Source: Xanthobacter dioxanivorans (lineage in GTDB: Bacteria > Pseudomonadota > Alphaproteobacteria > Rhizobiales > Xanthobacteraceae). From it: a stretch of 64,000 nt of DNA. Below the pieces are notes generated by a model. It saw only the letters and a program-made list of their open reading frames with translations. It was not told the origin of the DNA and made no database searches. Positions 1 to 8,800 of the stretch are shown here, piece after piece (position 1 is the first letter of the stretch; every line of letters starts with the position of its first letter). The stretch spans positions 3,576,501-3,640,500 of the forward strand of contig NZ_CP063362.1 in NCBI RefSeq assembly GCF_016807805.1, in the 5' to 3' direction. Made by a program: the position numbers and the translations under genes.

Positions 1-934
1 TATCCTCGGCGCGCGGGCGGCGGCTGCCGGGCTCCGAGCGGGACAGGGTAAGGAGCTGGCTCGCGAGCCGGGCCAGGCGATGGGTGCTCTGCTGGACCGC
101 GGCGAGGGCCTCCTCCCGCTCGCCGGCATCGGTGGTGCGCCGGGCATAGGTCACCTGGGTGCCCAGCAGCGCCAGCGGCGTGCGCAACTGGTGGGCGGCA
201 TTGGCCACGAAGCGGCGCTGCGCCGCCATCTGCCCGGCGACGCGGGCCATGTAGGTGTTGAGGGCGACGACGAGGGGGCGCAGCTCGCTCTGCACCGCCT
301 GGTCGGGCAAGGGCGTGAGGTCGTCGCGGCCCTTCTCCATCACCGCATCACGCAGGCGCAGCAGCGGGGCAAGGCCCTGGCGCAGTCCCACCAGCACCAG
401 GAGGCCCGCCGCGGCGAGCAGCACCAATTGCTGGCTGAAGCTGCCGATCCACAATTCGCGGACCATGGCCGCATGTCCCGCCAGCGTCACTCCCACCACC
501 ACCGTCACCCGCTCGCCGTCGGGGGCGCCGACCACGGGGTAATGTAGCGCCACGAGCCGCAGTTCCTGGTCGCGATAGGTCCCGGAAAAGGGCAGCGGCA
601 CGCCTTCCTTGGGAGTGCCGCGCGGCAATGGCAGGTCCGGATAGCCGGTGAGCAGGCGTCCCCTCGCACCGTCCACCCGGTAATAGACCCGGTCGCGATG
701 GCCGGTGTCGAACATCTCCAGCGCCACCGGCGGGATGGTGGCGTCCACCACGCCGCGATCGAGGCGCACATCTTCGGCGATGGCGCGGGCGGAGGCGTCG
801 AGGGTGCGGTCGGTGACGAGGTCGGCGGTGGCGCGCGCCGCGCGCCAGCTCGTCCACACGTTCACCGCCACGAGGCCGGCGAGCGGCAGGAGGAGCCAGC
901 ACAGGAGCTGGAGGCGCAGGCTGTCAATGCGCAT
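1..934 (-). CDS. TctE-like sensor histidine kinase (3' end cut by window)
   Basis: Membrane sensor kinase that should autophosphorylate on His and pass phosphate to the response regulator encoded just upstream. About 311 residues are visible; the ATPase domain lies beyond the window. An N-terminal membrane segment (about residues 8-25) is followed by a periplasmic region resembling the 2CSK_N domain of TctE-type kinases, a second membrane segment, and a HisKA H-box reading AAHQLRTPLALL with the phospho-acceptor His near residue 248. The ATG at 934 overlaps the end of the response regulator gene by 11 bases, so the two are co-translated. Closeness to the multicopper oxidase suggests a metal or envelope signal, but the ligand cannot be read from the sequence. 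Confidence 0.88.
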   Translation of the reverse strand, partial: MRIDSLRLQLLCWLLLPLAGLVAVNVWTSWRAARATADLVTDRTLDASARAIAEDVRLDRGVVDATIPPVALEMFDTGHRDRVYYRVDGARGRLLTGYPDLPLPRGTPKEGVPLPFSGTYRDQELRLVALHYPVVGAPDGERVTVVVGVTLAGHAAMVRELWIGSFSQQLVLLAAAGLLVLVGLRQGLAPLLRLRDAVMEKGRDDLTPLPDQAVQSELRPLVVALNTYMARVAGQMAAQRRFVANAAHQLRTPLALLGTQVTYARRTTDAGEREEALAAVQQSTHRLARLASQLLTLSRSEPGSRRPRAED

Positions 935-1592
935 GCTGGAGCAGGTAGCCGAGGCCGCGCAAGGTCACGATCCGCACGTCGGATCCCTCCAGCTTGCGGC
1001 GCACGCGATGGACATAGATCTCGATGGCGCTGGGGTCGGCGAGGTCGTCGAGGCTGAACACGCTTTGCGAGAGCTGGGTCTTGCTCACCGTCTGCCCCGA
1101 TTTCAGCAGCAGCATTTCCAGCACGGCATGCTCGCGCGGGGTCAGGGCCAGCGGCGCGCCGGCGAGCTGGAACAGCCGGGTGTTGGTGTCGAGGGCCAGC
1201 GCTCCGCAGCTGATCACCAGGTCGGGCCGCCGCGCCGAGCGGCGCAGCTGCACGCGGATGCGCGCTTCCAGCTCGGCGATGTCGAACGGCTTGGCGAGAT
1301 AGTCGTCCGCGCCCTCGTCGAGGCCGGCGACGCGCCCGTCGAGGCTCGCATTGGCGGTGAGGATGATGACCGGCACCGCATCCTGCCGGCGGCGGATGCG
1401 GCGCAGGAGCTGCATGCCGCCGATCTTCGGCAGGGCGAGGTCGAGGATGACCAGGTCGTAGGTGGTCACGCTCAGCGCGTGGTCCGCCTCCTCGCCGTCG
1501 TGGAAGACATCGACGACGTAATTGTCCCGCCGCAGGATCTTCGCCAGCCACGTGGCCAGATCCAGATTGTCCTCCACCAGAAGAAGGCGCAT
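924..1592 (-). CDS. OmpR-family response regulator (TctD-like)
   Basis: DNA-binding response regulator of 222 aa. The receiver domain occupies residues 1-115, with acidic D8, phospho-acceptor D51 in VILDLALP and K101 in DYLAKPF. A C-terminal winged helix (about 125-220) contains LTPREHAVLEMLL and ends in the usual RGLGYLL. The length is typical of TctD/QseB-like regulators. It lies 87 bases downstream of the multicopper oxidase and overlaps the downstream kinase by 11 bases, so it may be read from the oxidase promoter. The target is unknown; the adjacent oxidase is the obvious candidate. Confidence 0.92.
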   Translation of the reverse strand: MRLLLVEDNLDLATWLAKILRRDNYVVDVFHDGEEADHALSVTTYDLVILDLALPKIGGMQLLRRIRRRQDAVPVIILTANASLDGRVAGLDEGADDYLAKPFDIAELEARIRVQLRRSARRPDLVISCGALALDTNTRLFQLAGAPLALTPREHAVLEMLLLKSGQTVSKTQLSQSVFSLDDLADPSAIEIYVHRVRRKLEGSDVRIVTLRGLGYLLQHAH

Positions 1593-1679
1593 CCCGTTTT
1601 CCGCCCTTTTGCGACCGACACTACAGCACGGGCGCCTGAGGCCGGAAGGGGGCGGGTTTCCGTCTCTTCTGATCTTTCC

Positions 1680-3230
1680 CTACGTCACCTGAAGCACCGT
1701 CATCATGCCGGTGGCCATGTGGTAGAGGTGATGGCAGTGCAGGAACCACTCGCCCTTCTGCCCGGCGTCGAAGGCGATCGTCACCGGCGCGTGCGGCGGC
1801 ACGATCACTGTGTCGCGGACCGGCCCCGAAACGCGCCGCCCGCCGATGCCCACCACCTGGAAATGGTGCCCGTGCAGGTGCATGGGGTGGGTCATGGCGG
1901 TGGGGTTCATGAACGTCATCTCCACCCGCTCGCCCTGGCGCACCACGAAGGGCTGGTGCTCGCCATGGATGCGGCCGTTGATGGTCCAGCGATAGCCGGG
2001 CGCCTCGCCGAGCATCACCGCGAAGGTGCGGTCGGGGGTTCTGGCGGCAAGGGGCGAGGTCGCGGACAGGGTGCTCTCGAAGGCGAGGTCGAGGAGGCCC
2101 GCCGGCCGGCCCGCCGTCTCGGCGACCCTCGACACGGCGGCGCCGGCGGTGGCGAGGATGATGCCCGTGCGCGGGGCTGCCGCCTCCACCTGAGCCAGCA
2201 CCGGGAAGGCGCCGCCGCCGGCGGGGATCTCCACCAGGAGGTCGATGCGCTGGCCCTGGGCCAGCGGGAAGGCTGCCGCCGGCGCCGGAGCGCAGGGAGA
2301 GCCGTCCACGGCGATGCAGCGCGGCGCGAGCCCCGGCATGGAAATGAAGAAAGCCGTCGCGGTGCCGCCGTTTATGATGCGCAGGCGGACCCGGCCGCCT
2401 TTTTCCACCTGCACCACCTCGGGATCGGCGAGAGTGCGATGGTTGGCGAGGAAGGCATCGTAGGCCACGTCGTTGGCATGGACCATGGGCATGCCGCCCA
2501 TGGCGTGGCCCGACGCCCCCGTCATGCCTCCGCCCATGCCGCCCATCCCGGGCATGGACATGCCCTGATGGCCCATTCCCTGGTCCATCATGGACTGGCC
2601 ACCCATCCCGGGCATCGGGTGCCCCGCATGCGGGGCCGCCCCGCCCATGGCGTGGGCCCCGTGGCCGCCCCCGTGGGCGTCGGTTCCTCCCAGTTCCGCG
2701 AGGATCTCCTCGGGGCTGCGGAAGGCGAAGTCGTGCAGCATCACCACCACATCCTGCACGTCGCCGGCATCCGCCTCGCGTGTGACCAGCGGTGCGGCGA
2801 GGAGCTGCTGCTCGGCCAGGGTATGGGAATGCATCCAGTGGGTGCCGGGGGTGAGGAGGAAGTCGACCTGGTCGCTTCCTCCGGACGGCAATTCGCCGCC
2901 GCCCGGGCGGGCGCGGTCCTGGTCGGGCGGGGCAAGAACCTGGCCGTGCCAGTGCATCTGGAGGGGAATGCCGGAGGCGTTGAGGAGCGCGCCGGTCAGG
3001 CGATCGCCCTGCCGCGCCATCACCCCGCTGCCGGCCGGTCCCTTCACCGCGAACACCTTGGCCGGCTTGCCGTTGACCTCGATGGTCGTGCTTTCCACGG
3101 CGAGCAGCGGGGCCGGCTGCGGCCATGCGGCGCGCGGCTGGAGGAGTGCCGCGACTCCGGCACCGGCGCCGAGGGCGAGCACGCGGCGCCGGGTGAGGAC
3201 GGCCGTCGGCGCGAGGGGCTGGATGTTCAT
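1680..3230 (-). CDS. periplasmic multicopper oxidase (CopA/CueO/laccase-like)
   Basis: Copper-dependent oxidase of 516 aa, probably exported by Tat: TRRRVLALGAG lies near the N-terminus and is followed by a hydrophobic stretch and an AWPQP-type cleavage region. All four copper-ligand motifs are present: MHWHG, HWMHSH, HPMHLHGHH and the C-terminal HCHHLYHMATGM, with the axial Met of the type 1 site. The middle carries a Met/His/Gly-rich insertion with repeats such as HAMGG, GMGG and HQGMSMPGMGG, as in copper-resistance oxidases that bind or oxidise Cu(I). The ATG at 3230 follows a GGAACGAAGG sequence and is preferred over an in-frame start 17 codons upstream. It sits between two two-component systems on the same strand. 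Confidence 0.93.
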   Translation of the reverse strand: MNIQPLAPTAVLTRRRVLALGAGAGVAALLQPRAAWPQPAPLLAVESTTIEVNGKPAKVFAVKGPAGSGVMARQGDRLTGALLNASGIPLQMHWHGQVLAPPDQDRARPGGGELPSGGSDQVDFLLTPGTHWMHSHTLAEQQLLAAPLVTREADAGDVQDVVVMLHDFAFRSPEEILAELGGTDAHGGGHGAHAMGGAAPHAGHPMPGMGGQSMMDQGMGHQGMSMPGMGGMGGGMTGASGHAMGGMPMVHANDVAYDAFLANHRTLADPEVVQVEKGGRVRLRIINGGTATAFFISMPGLAPRCIAVDGSPCAPAPAAAFPLAQGQRIDLLVEIPAGGGAFPVLAQVEAAAPRTGIILATAGAAVSRVAETAGRPAGLLDLAFESTLSATSPLAARTPDRTFAVMLGEAPGYRWTINGRIHGEHQPFVVRQGERVEMTFMNPTAMTHPMHLHGHHFQVVGIGGRRVSGPVRDTVIVPPHAPVTIAFDAGQKGEWFLHCHHLYHMATGMMTVLQVT

Positions 3231-3423
3231 GGCCTTCGTTCCTGAAATCGCACGGGGCTGCGGTCGCCCTGCCGCCGACAATCGGCCGAAGCGGTCGGGG
3301 GCCGCTGGAGCGAGGGGGCGCGATCAGATCTTGCGATCTCGACCTTCCACGCTCCCTGGACCTGTCATCGCCTCGATAGCGTGGTTGCCGTCACGCCGCG
3401 TGTCGCTTGCGTATCAGTTTGTT

Positions 3424-4782
3424 TCAGCGGGTCCGGGGCAGGCGTACGGTGACGGTCAGGCCGCCCTGCGGACGGTTGGCGAGGGAGAGGGTGCCGCCAT
3501 GGGCGCGGATGGCGGCATCCGCGATGGTCAGGCCGAGGCCCACGCCGCCCGTCGCCCGGCTGCGGGAGGCCTCGAGCCGCACGAACGGCTCCAGCACCGC
3601 CGCAAGCTGTTCCTCGGGGATGCCCGGCCCGTCGTCGGCCACCGTCAGCACCGCCCATCCGTCCGCCTCGGACAGGGAGAGCCGGGCCGCGCCGCCATAG
3701 GCGAGGGCGTTGTCGAGGAGGTTGGAGATGGCCCGCTTCAGGGCCACGAGCCGCCCCGGCACCACCAGGGTCGCCGGTGCCTCGAGGGTGGCGGAGAGGC
3801 CGCGGTCGCGGGCATCGTCCACCAGCGTCGTCAGCAGGGGAACGAGGTCGAGGGCGCGCACGGGCTCGGCCTCCGCGTCGCCGCGCAGATAGGAGAGAGT
3901 GGCCTCCACCATCTGCTCCATCTCGCCGATGTCCGCTGCCATGGCCGCGCGCAGATCGGGCTCCGGAATCTCCTCCAGGCGAAAGCGCAGCCGCGTCATG
4001 GGCGTGCGCAGATCGTGGGAGACGGCGGCGAGCGCCCGGGTGCGGCGGGCGATGAGGTCGGCGATGCGTGCCTGCATGCCATTGAAGGCATGGGCCAGCT
4101 CGCGCACCTCGCGCGGCCCGGTCTCCGGCAGCGGCGCGAGGGGCGCATCCGGCGCCGTGCCCGCAACCCGCTTCGCCATGGCCCGCAGCGGCCGCGTCAG
4201 CCAGACGGAGATGGCGAGGGACAGCAGCAGCACCCCCGCCGCCATCAGGCTGGTGGACAGCACCGAGCCGTGCCCGCCCGCCGGCGGCGGCGCCGTGGCG
4301 AACAGACGCACGTTCAGCCAGCTGCCGTCCGGCAGGCGCAGGCCCACCACCGCGAGGTGCGGATCGGCCCCCGCGCCGACCACCACGTCGGAGGCACCGA
4401 GTTCCGGCGCCAGCGTCCTGAGCTCGGCCGCAAGGGCATTGGTGGCAGGGGCTTGGGGGGGCGGCGCATCGGCTGCGCGTCCCGCCTCGGAGGCTGCCGG
4501 CGCGCCCGGTCCCCGGGCGGTGATCTGCTCCCGGCTCCAGTGGGCATCGAGGGCGCCGCCGGACAAGTCATGCGCCACGCCCTCGCGCTCGGCCGGCGGC
4601 ACGAGCGCGAGGGTGCGTTTCATCACCACCAGCTGGTCGGCGAGGCGGGTGGCGTGGACGGCGTGGCGTTCGCTCTCGATGGCGTGCTCGTAGGTCCACA
4701 GGCTGGCGAGGTGGACGACAACGATGCCGAGCACCGCCACCACCGCCGTGCGGGCCGCGAGGCTGTCGAGAACGCGGATCAC
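3424..4782 (-). CDS. sensor histidine kinase (EnvZ-like)
   Basis: Membrane sensor kinase of 452 aa. Membrane segments lie at about residues 10-30 and 172-196 and flank a periplasmic sensor region containing a Pro/Ala-rich stretch. A HAMP linker (about 197-247) leads to a HisKA H-box, AAVSHDLRTPMTRL, with His256, followed by HATPase motifs LLDNALAYGG, DDGPGIP and GVGLGLTIA. The start codon overlaps the stop of the partner regulator as ATGA, so the pair is translationally coupled. Domain order and length match EnvZ/RstB-like kinases. No ligand can be assigned; the multicopper oxidase begins 193 bases downstream. Confidence 0.93.
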   Translation of the reverse strand: MIRVLDSLAARTAVVAVLGIVVVHLASLWTYEHAIESERHAVHATRLADQLVVMKRTLALVPPAEREGVAHDLSGGALDAHWSREQITARGPGAPAASEAGRAADAPPPQAPATNALAAELRTLAPELGASDVVVGAGADPHLAVVGLRLPDGSWLNVRLFATAPPPAGGHGSVLSTSLMAAGVLLLSLAISVWLTRPLRAMAKRVAGTAPDAPLAPLPETGPREVRELAHAFNGMQARIADLIARRTRALAAVSHDLRTPMTRLRFRLEEIPEPDLRAAMAADIGEMEQMVEATLSYLRGDAEAEPVRALDLVPLLTTLVDDARDRGLSATLEAPATLVVPGRLVALKRAISNLLDNALAYGGAARLSLSEADGWAVLTVADDGPGIPEEQLAAVLEPFVRLEASRSRATGGVGLGLTIADAAIRAHGGTLSLANRPQGGLTVTVRLPRTR

Positions 4783-5492
4783 GCGCGCTCCACCTCCGGG
4801 GCGAAGAAATAGCCGGTGCCGCGCACGGTCTTCACCATCTCCGGGTCTTCGCGCCGCTCGATCTTGCGACGCAGCCGGCTCACCTGGATGTCGATGGCCC
4901 GGTCAAAGCCGGTGGGCGTACGGTTCTTGGCCGCGTCCATGAGATGGTCGCGGGACAGCACCTTCTGTGGATTTTCGAGAAAGGTGAGGAGCAGGTCGTA
5001 TTCCCCGGTGGACAGATCCACCACCGCGCCCTCCGGATTGGTCAGTTCGCGCCGGCGAGTGTCCAGCGTCCATCCGGAGAAGCGCAGCAGGTGGCCGGCG
5101 GCCCGCGGCGTGCCGCCGGCCATGCGCATGCGCCGGAGCACCGCGTGGATGCGGGCGAGCAGCTCGCGCGGGCTGAACGGCTTCACCAGATAGTCGTCGG
5201 CGCCGATCTCCAGCCCCACGATGCGGTCGACCTCGCTGTCGCGGGCGGTGAGCATGATGATGGGCACGTGTGAGGTCCTGCGGATCTCCCGGCATAGATC
5301 GAGCCCGCTCGCGCCCGGCAGCATCACGTCGAGGATGACGAGGTCCACCGGGCCGGCCTCCAGCGCCTCCCACATCTCGCGGGCGTCCCGGGCGGGGGTG
5401 ACGCGATGGCCGTTCTCGCGCAGGAAGCGACCGGCGAGGCGGCGGATCTCGGCGTCATCGTCGACGATGAGGATATGGCCTTCGGACGTCAC
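4779..5492 (-). CDS. OmpR-family response regulator
   Basis: Phosphorylation-dependent transcription regulator of 237 aa. The receiver domain has acidic D11-D12, phospho-acceptor D55 in VILDVMLPG and K104 in DYLVKPF. The C-terminal winged helix contains LSTGEYDLLLTFLENP and ends with VRGTGYFFAPEVE, the pattern of OmpR itself. I chose the GTG at 5492 because it places SEGHILIVDDD at the N-terminus as in relatives. The frame stays open 72 codons further upstream, but that stretch is low-complexity and looks non-coding. The stop overlaps the downstream kinase start by 4 bases. Confidence 0.9.
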   Translation of the reverse strand: MTSEGHILIVDDDAEIRRLAGRFLRENGHRVTPARDAREMWEALEAGPVDLVILDVMLPGASGLDLCREIRRTSHVPIIMLTARDSEVDRIVGLEIGADDYLVKPFSPRELLARIHAVLRRMRMAGGTPRAAGHLLRFSGWTLDTRRRELTNPEGAVVDLSTGEYDLLLTFLENPQKVLSRDHLMDAAKNRTPTGFDRAIDIQVSRLRRKIERREDPEMVKTVRGTGYFFAPEVERA

Positions 5493-5806
5493 CGTGCGAT
5501 CCCGCTGGAGGAAACCCGTCTGTACCGGGGCTGAAGAGCATGCGGAAGGGCCCTGCCTGTCAATGGCCGGCGGCGGGGAAGGGGGCCCGTGGCGCCTGCC
5601 CTGTCCCGCGCCAGCATCCCCCGGGGACGGCAAACCGTCGCAACGGGTTGCGGCGCGGTCCCGTGCCCAGACGCCCTTCGCCTGTTCAGCCGGCGGAGCG
5701 GCTGTCAAGACGGGATTCGACCCCTGGGATGGGGTTGCCGTTCGTCCGCGGCCTGCGACGGCCCTCCCGGTCCCGCTTCGGTGCCGCGACGTGTCCGGGC
5801 AACCCC
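5493..5806. other. intergenic region, regulator / glutamate dehydrogenase
   Basis: A 314-base stretch between the 5' end of the minus-strand response regulator and the 3' end of glutamate dehydrogenase. A TTGACA hexamer is present on the minus strand (5703-5708), but nothing like a -10 sits 16-18 bases beyond it. I see no convincing hairpin terminator, repeat or small gene. Confidence 0.4.
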
Positions 5807-8800
5807 TTATCGCTGCACAAGATCTCCCAGCAGGCTCGCCGCCAGCGTCAGCTTGGACAGGCTGAGGCCGGACTGGGCGATGTCGCGTACGGTGCGGCGC
5901 ATGCGCTCCACCTCGTCGCGCCGCGCGGCGACGAAGGCGTCGACCGCCGCTTCGCCGGCCACCCCGTTCCCCAGCATCTGCTCGGTGACGCGCCGCAGGA
6001 AGGTCTCCAGCTGCGCCAGCGAGCGGTCGAGGGCGAGGCGGTCGTAATAGTCCGGCGCCACGATGGAGCGGGCCTGCACCACGAGGTCGTCGATGCCGAA
6101 ATAGCGTCCCGCCGCGAAGAAGGTGGTGGCGGCGCTGGGGATCGCCTTGCCCGTGGTCTCGGCGATGAGCGCGATGTCGGAGGCCGCCGCCATGGCCGGC
6201 ATGAAGGCGAGGCGCCGGGCCAGATCCTCTGGCACGTTCTGCGCCACGAGCTCGGCGATGCGCGCCTCGCGGCCCGCCCGCCAGGCCTGGGGCAGGCTCG
6301 CCTCCAGCACCGCCGCCACCGCCGAGATGCCGGTGCGATAACGCTCCACCACGCCGGCGATGCCGTCGGCAAAGGAGACGTTGCCGAGGAACCAGATGGT
6401 GCGGCCGATCATCAGGTCCTGCACGCCGCCGTAGAGGCCGAGCTGCACCGCGCCGGGCACGGTGTTGTCCAGGGAGTCGATGGCGGCGTTCAGCTCCGGC
6501 AGGTGGTAGCTGTCGCGCACCGCGGCGAAGGCGCGGGCGATGGTGGCCGCGTCCGCCCCGGTCTGGTCGGCGATGCGGGCGAGGCAGGAGGGCCCGCCCT
6601 GGTTCACGATGGCGTTGGCGAGGCCGGTGGCGATGATCTCCCGATGCAGCCGGTGGGTCTCGATGGCGTGCGGGTAGCGCTGCTGGATCTCGTGCGGGAA
6701 GTAGTTCACCAGCTCGCCGGAAAGATAAGCATCGTCAGGCACATTGGAGGCCACGAGGTCCGCGGAGAGGGTGAGCTTGGCGTAGGCCAGCAGCACCGCC
6801 AGCTCCGGCCGGGTGAGGTGCTCGCCGCGGGAGCGGCGGTCGGCGATCTCGGGATCGGAGGGCAGGAACTCCACCGCCCGGTCCAGCTCGCCGCGCGCTT
6901 CCAGCATCTGCATCAGCCGCTGCTGGAAGGCGAGGTCGTCCGCCCCCTTCTGCTCGGCGAGGGACAGCGCCAGGGTCTGCAGGTAGTTGTTGCGCAGGAC
7001 GAGGTGGCCGACCTCGTCCGTCATCACCCTCAGCAGCGCCGCCCGGTCGGGGGTGGAAAGCTCGCCCCTTTCAAGGGGTTGGGCCAAGGCGATCTTAATG
7101 TTCACCTCCACGTCCGAGGTGTTCACGCCGGCGGAATTGTCGATGGCATCGGTATTCAGCCGCACCCCCCGCCGGGCCGCCTCGATGCGGCCGCGCTGGG
7201 TCATGCCGAGGTTGGCGCCTTCGCCGATGACCTTGGCGCTGAGCTCCAAGGCATTGATTCTTATGGCGTCGTTGGCGCGATCGCCGACCTCGGCGTCGGT
7301 CTCGGAGGCGGCCCGCACATAGGTGCCGATGCCGCCGAAGAAGAGAAGATCCACAGGCGCCCTCAGGATGGCGGTGATCAGCTCGGCGGGGGTGGCGTGG
7401 GCCTTGGAGAAGCGCAGCAGCGCCTGGATTTCCTCTGACAGATCAAGGCTTTTCGCGCTGCGCGGGAAGACGCCGCCGCCCTTCGAGATGAGCCCCGCAT
7501 CATAGTCCGCCCAGGATGACCGTGGCAGGTCGAACAGCCGCCGCCGCTCGGCGAAGGAGGTGGCGGGTTCCGGATTTGGGTCGAGGAAGATGTGCCGGTG
7601 GTCGAAGGCGGCGACCACCTTCAGCGCCTGCGACAGCAGCATTCCGTTACCGAAGACGTCACCCGACATGTCGCCGACGCCGGCCACCGTCACCGCTGTC
7701 GTCTGGATGTCGATGTCCATCTCGCGGAAGTGGCGCTTCACCGCCTCCCAGGCGCCGCGGGCGGTGATGCCCATGGCCTTGTGGTCGTAGCCCACCGACC
7801 CGCCCGAGGCGAAGGCATCGTCGAGCCAGAAGCCGTGGCGGGCGGAGATGGCGTTGGCGGTATCGGAGAAGGTGGCGGTCCCCTTGTCCGCGGCCACCAC
7901 CAGATAGGGGTCGTCGCCGTCGAGGCGCACCGTATCGGCCGGGGGCACCAGGGCGCCGGCCTTCAGGTTGTCGGTGAGGTCGAGGAGGGCGGAGACGAAC
8001 ACCTCGTAGGCGGCGGTGCCCTCGGCGAACACCTGCTCGCGGCTGCCGCCGGGGGGCAGGCGCTTGGGCACGAAGCCGCCCTTGGCGCCCACCGGCACGA
8101 TCACCGCGTTCTTCACCTGCTGGGCCTTCACCAGGCCGAGAATCTCGGTGCGGAAGTCCTGCGGCCGGTCGGACCACCTGAGGCCGCCGCGCGCCACCTT
8201 GCCGAAGCGCAGGTGCAGGCCCTCCACCCTCGGCGAATAGACGAACACCTCGTAGAGCGGGCGGGGCAGGGGCAGGCCCTCCACCCGGGCGCTCTCGAAC
8301 TTCACCGCGATGGCGTCCTTCGGCCGGCCCTCGTCGTCGCGCTGGAAGTAGGTGGTGCGGATGGCCGCGTCCACGAGGTTCACGAAGCGGCGCAGGATGC
8401 GGTCCTCGTCGAGGCTGGACACGGCGGCCAGCGCCTCGTCGATGGCGGCGCGCAGGGGCGCCTCGCGGGCGGCGCGGGCTTCCGCCGAGCGATCCAAGGC
8501 GGGGTCGAAGCGGGCCTCGAACAGGGCCACGATGTGGCCGGCCAGCGCCTGGTGGGCGTTCAGGGTCTGCCAGATATAGTCCTGCGAGAAGGGGATGCCC
8601 GCCTGCCGCAGGTAGCGGCCCAGGGTGCGCACCAGCGCCGCCTCGCGGAAGGTGAGGCCGGCGTCGAGCACGAGGCCGTTGTAGCCGTCATTCTCCGCCG
8701 TGCCGCGCAGCACGGCGTTGAGGCAATCCTCCAGGCGCTCGGCGGAGCCTTCCACCGAGATGGAGCCGCCGTCGGCGCGCTCCAGGGTCATGTCGTGCAG

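Noticed and set aside
705..3245. Very long open frame on the plus strand opposite the multicopper oxidase and response regulator
   Set aside because: His/Gly/Arg-rich translation with no domain; it mirrors real genes on the other strand, an effect of high GC content.
3342..3362. ACCTTCC element near the multicopper oxidase, considered as a CueR-type copper operator
   Set aside because: Only one half matches; the expected GGAAGGT partner after seven bases is absent (CTGGACC instead).
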